This document shows positions 12,367 to 12,388 of a stretch of DNA of 12,388 nucleotides, piece after piece. The translations under genes were made by a program, and so were the position numbers. This stretch comes from Bog-756 sp052143895. GTDB lineage: Bacteria > Actinomycetota > Acidimicrobiia > Acidimicrobiales > RAAP-2. The notes under the pieces are model-generated. The model saw only the letters and a program-made list of their open reading frames with translations. It searched no databases and had not been told where the DNA came from. The first letter of the stretch is position 1. Each line of letters begins with the position of its first letter. The stretch lies in contig JBKQRT010000219.1 of the NCBI GenBank assembly GCA_052143895.1, positions 1-12,388 of the forward strand, in the 5' to 3' direction.

Positions 12367-12388
12367 AAAAAAACCGAGATTCTTTTCG

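Larger units (their letters stand above)
9400..12388 (+). mobile_element. Left end of a serine-integrase integrative element (partial)
   Basis: The recombinase lies within about 100 bases of the point where the SDR gene loses recognisable coding, and no host-like gene follows. An element boundary between roughly 9380 and 9500 is therefore inferred. The next gene is an unrecognised regulator-like protein with the codon use of actinobacterial phages and integrative elements. The other end, and hence attR, is outside the window. The exact core cannot be found without an empty-site sequence. Confidence 0.5.

Noticed and set aside
1..12388. CRISPR array or insertion-sequence ends
   Set aside because: No regularly spaced repeats and no transposase-flanking inverted repeats were seen.

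Overview
The window is about 12.4 kb of GC-rich DNA. Coding third positions are mostly G or C, and GTG starts and 4-base GTGA stop/start overlaps are common. With the F420-type luciferase-like oxidoreductase and the lipid-modification genes, this points to an actinomycete, and an Acidimicrobiia-like lineage is my best guess. That placement is inference from gene style, not from a marker gene.

Left part (1-2240): the 3' end of a fatty-acid desaturase gene is followed by about 1.9 kb of visibly lower GC. This stretch holds only small minus-strand genes: an acidic four-repeat protein with an optional membrane anchor, two zinc-ribbon miniproteins (one of 55 residues), and a small frameshifted reading frame. 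It ends at 2193-2236 in the 3' half of a CAT-anticodon tRNA whose 5' half is missing. That is what the distal junction of a tRNA-targeted integrative element looks like, so 343-2236 may be the end of an island or of a decayed one.

Middle part (2388-9380): this is chromosome-like and dominated by lipid and redox genes. A plus-strand run carries a hypothetical protein, then a tightly packed set of hypothetical protein, luciferase-like F420 oxidoreductase and NTF2-like protein. It converges on a minus-strand operon, read right to left, of FAD amine-oxidase-like oxidoreductase, DUF1365 protein and cyclopropane-fatty-acid-synthase-like methyltransferase. All its junctions are GTGA overlaps. The trio has the gene content and order of Mycobacterium tuberculosis Rv0449c-Rv0448c-Rv0447c (ufaA1), from memory, and probably modifies membrane-lipid acyl chains at double bonds. 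Divergent from it lie an SRPBCC-domain gene and a short-chain dehydrogenase (SDR) gene. The SDR carries several lesions: an in-frame TGA before the Rossmann motif, Ser in place of the catalytic Tyr, and a frame switch near the 3' end.

Right part (about 9400 to the end): the damaged SDR 3' end abuts a large serine recombinase gene with an apparently leaderless promoter. Next comes a 370-residue protein of unknown type whose C-terminus is a sigma-region-4/LuxR-like helix-turn-helix. I read this as the left end of a serine-integrase-driven integrative element that continues beyond the window.

No rRNA, CRISPR array, insertion sequence with terminal repeats, or complete tRNA was seen.
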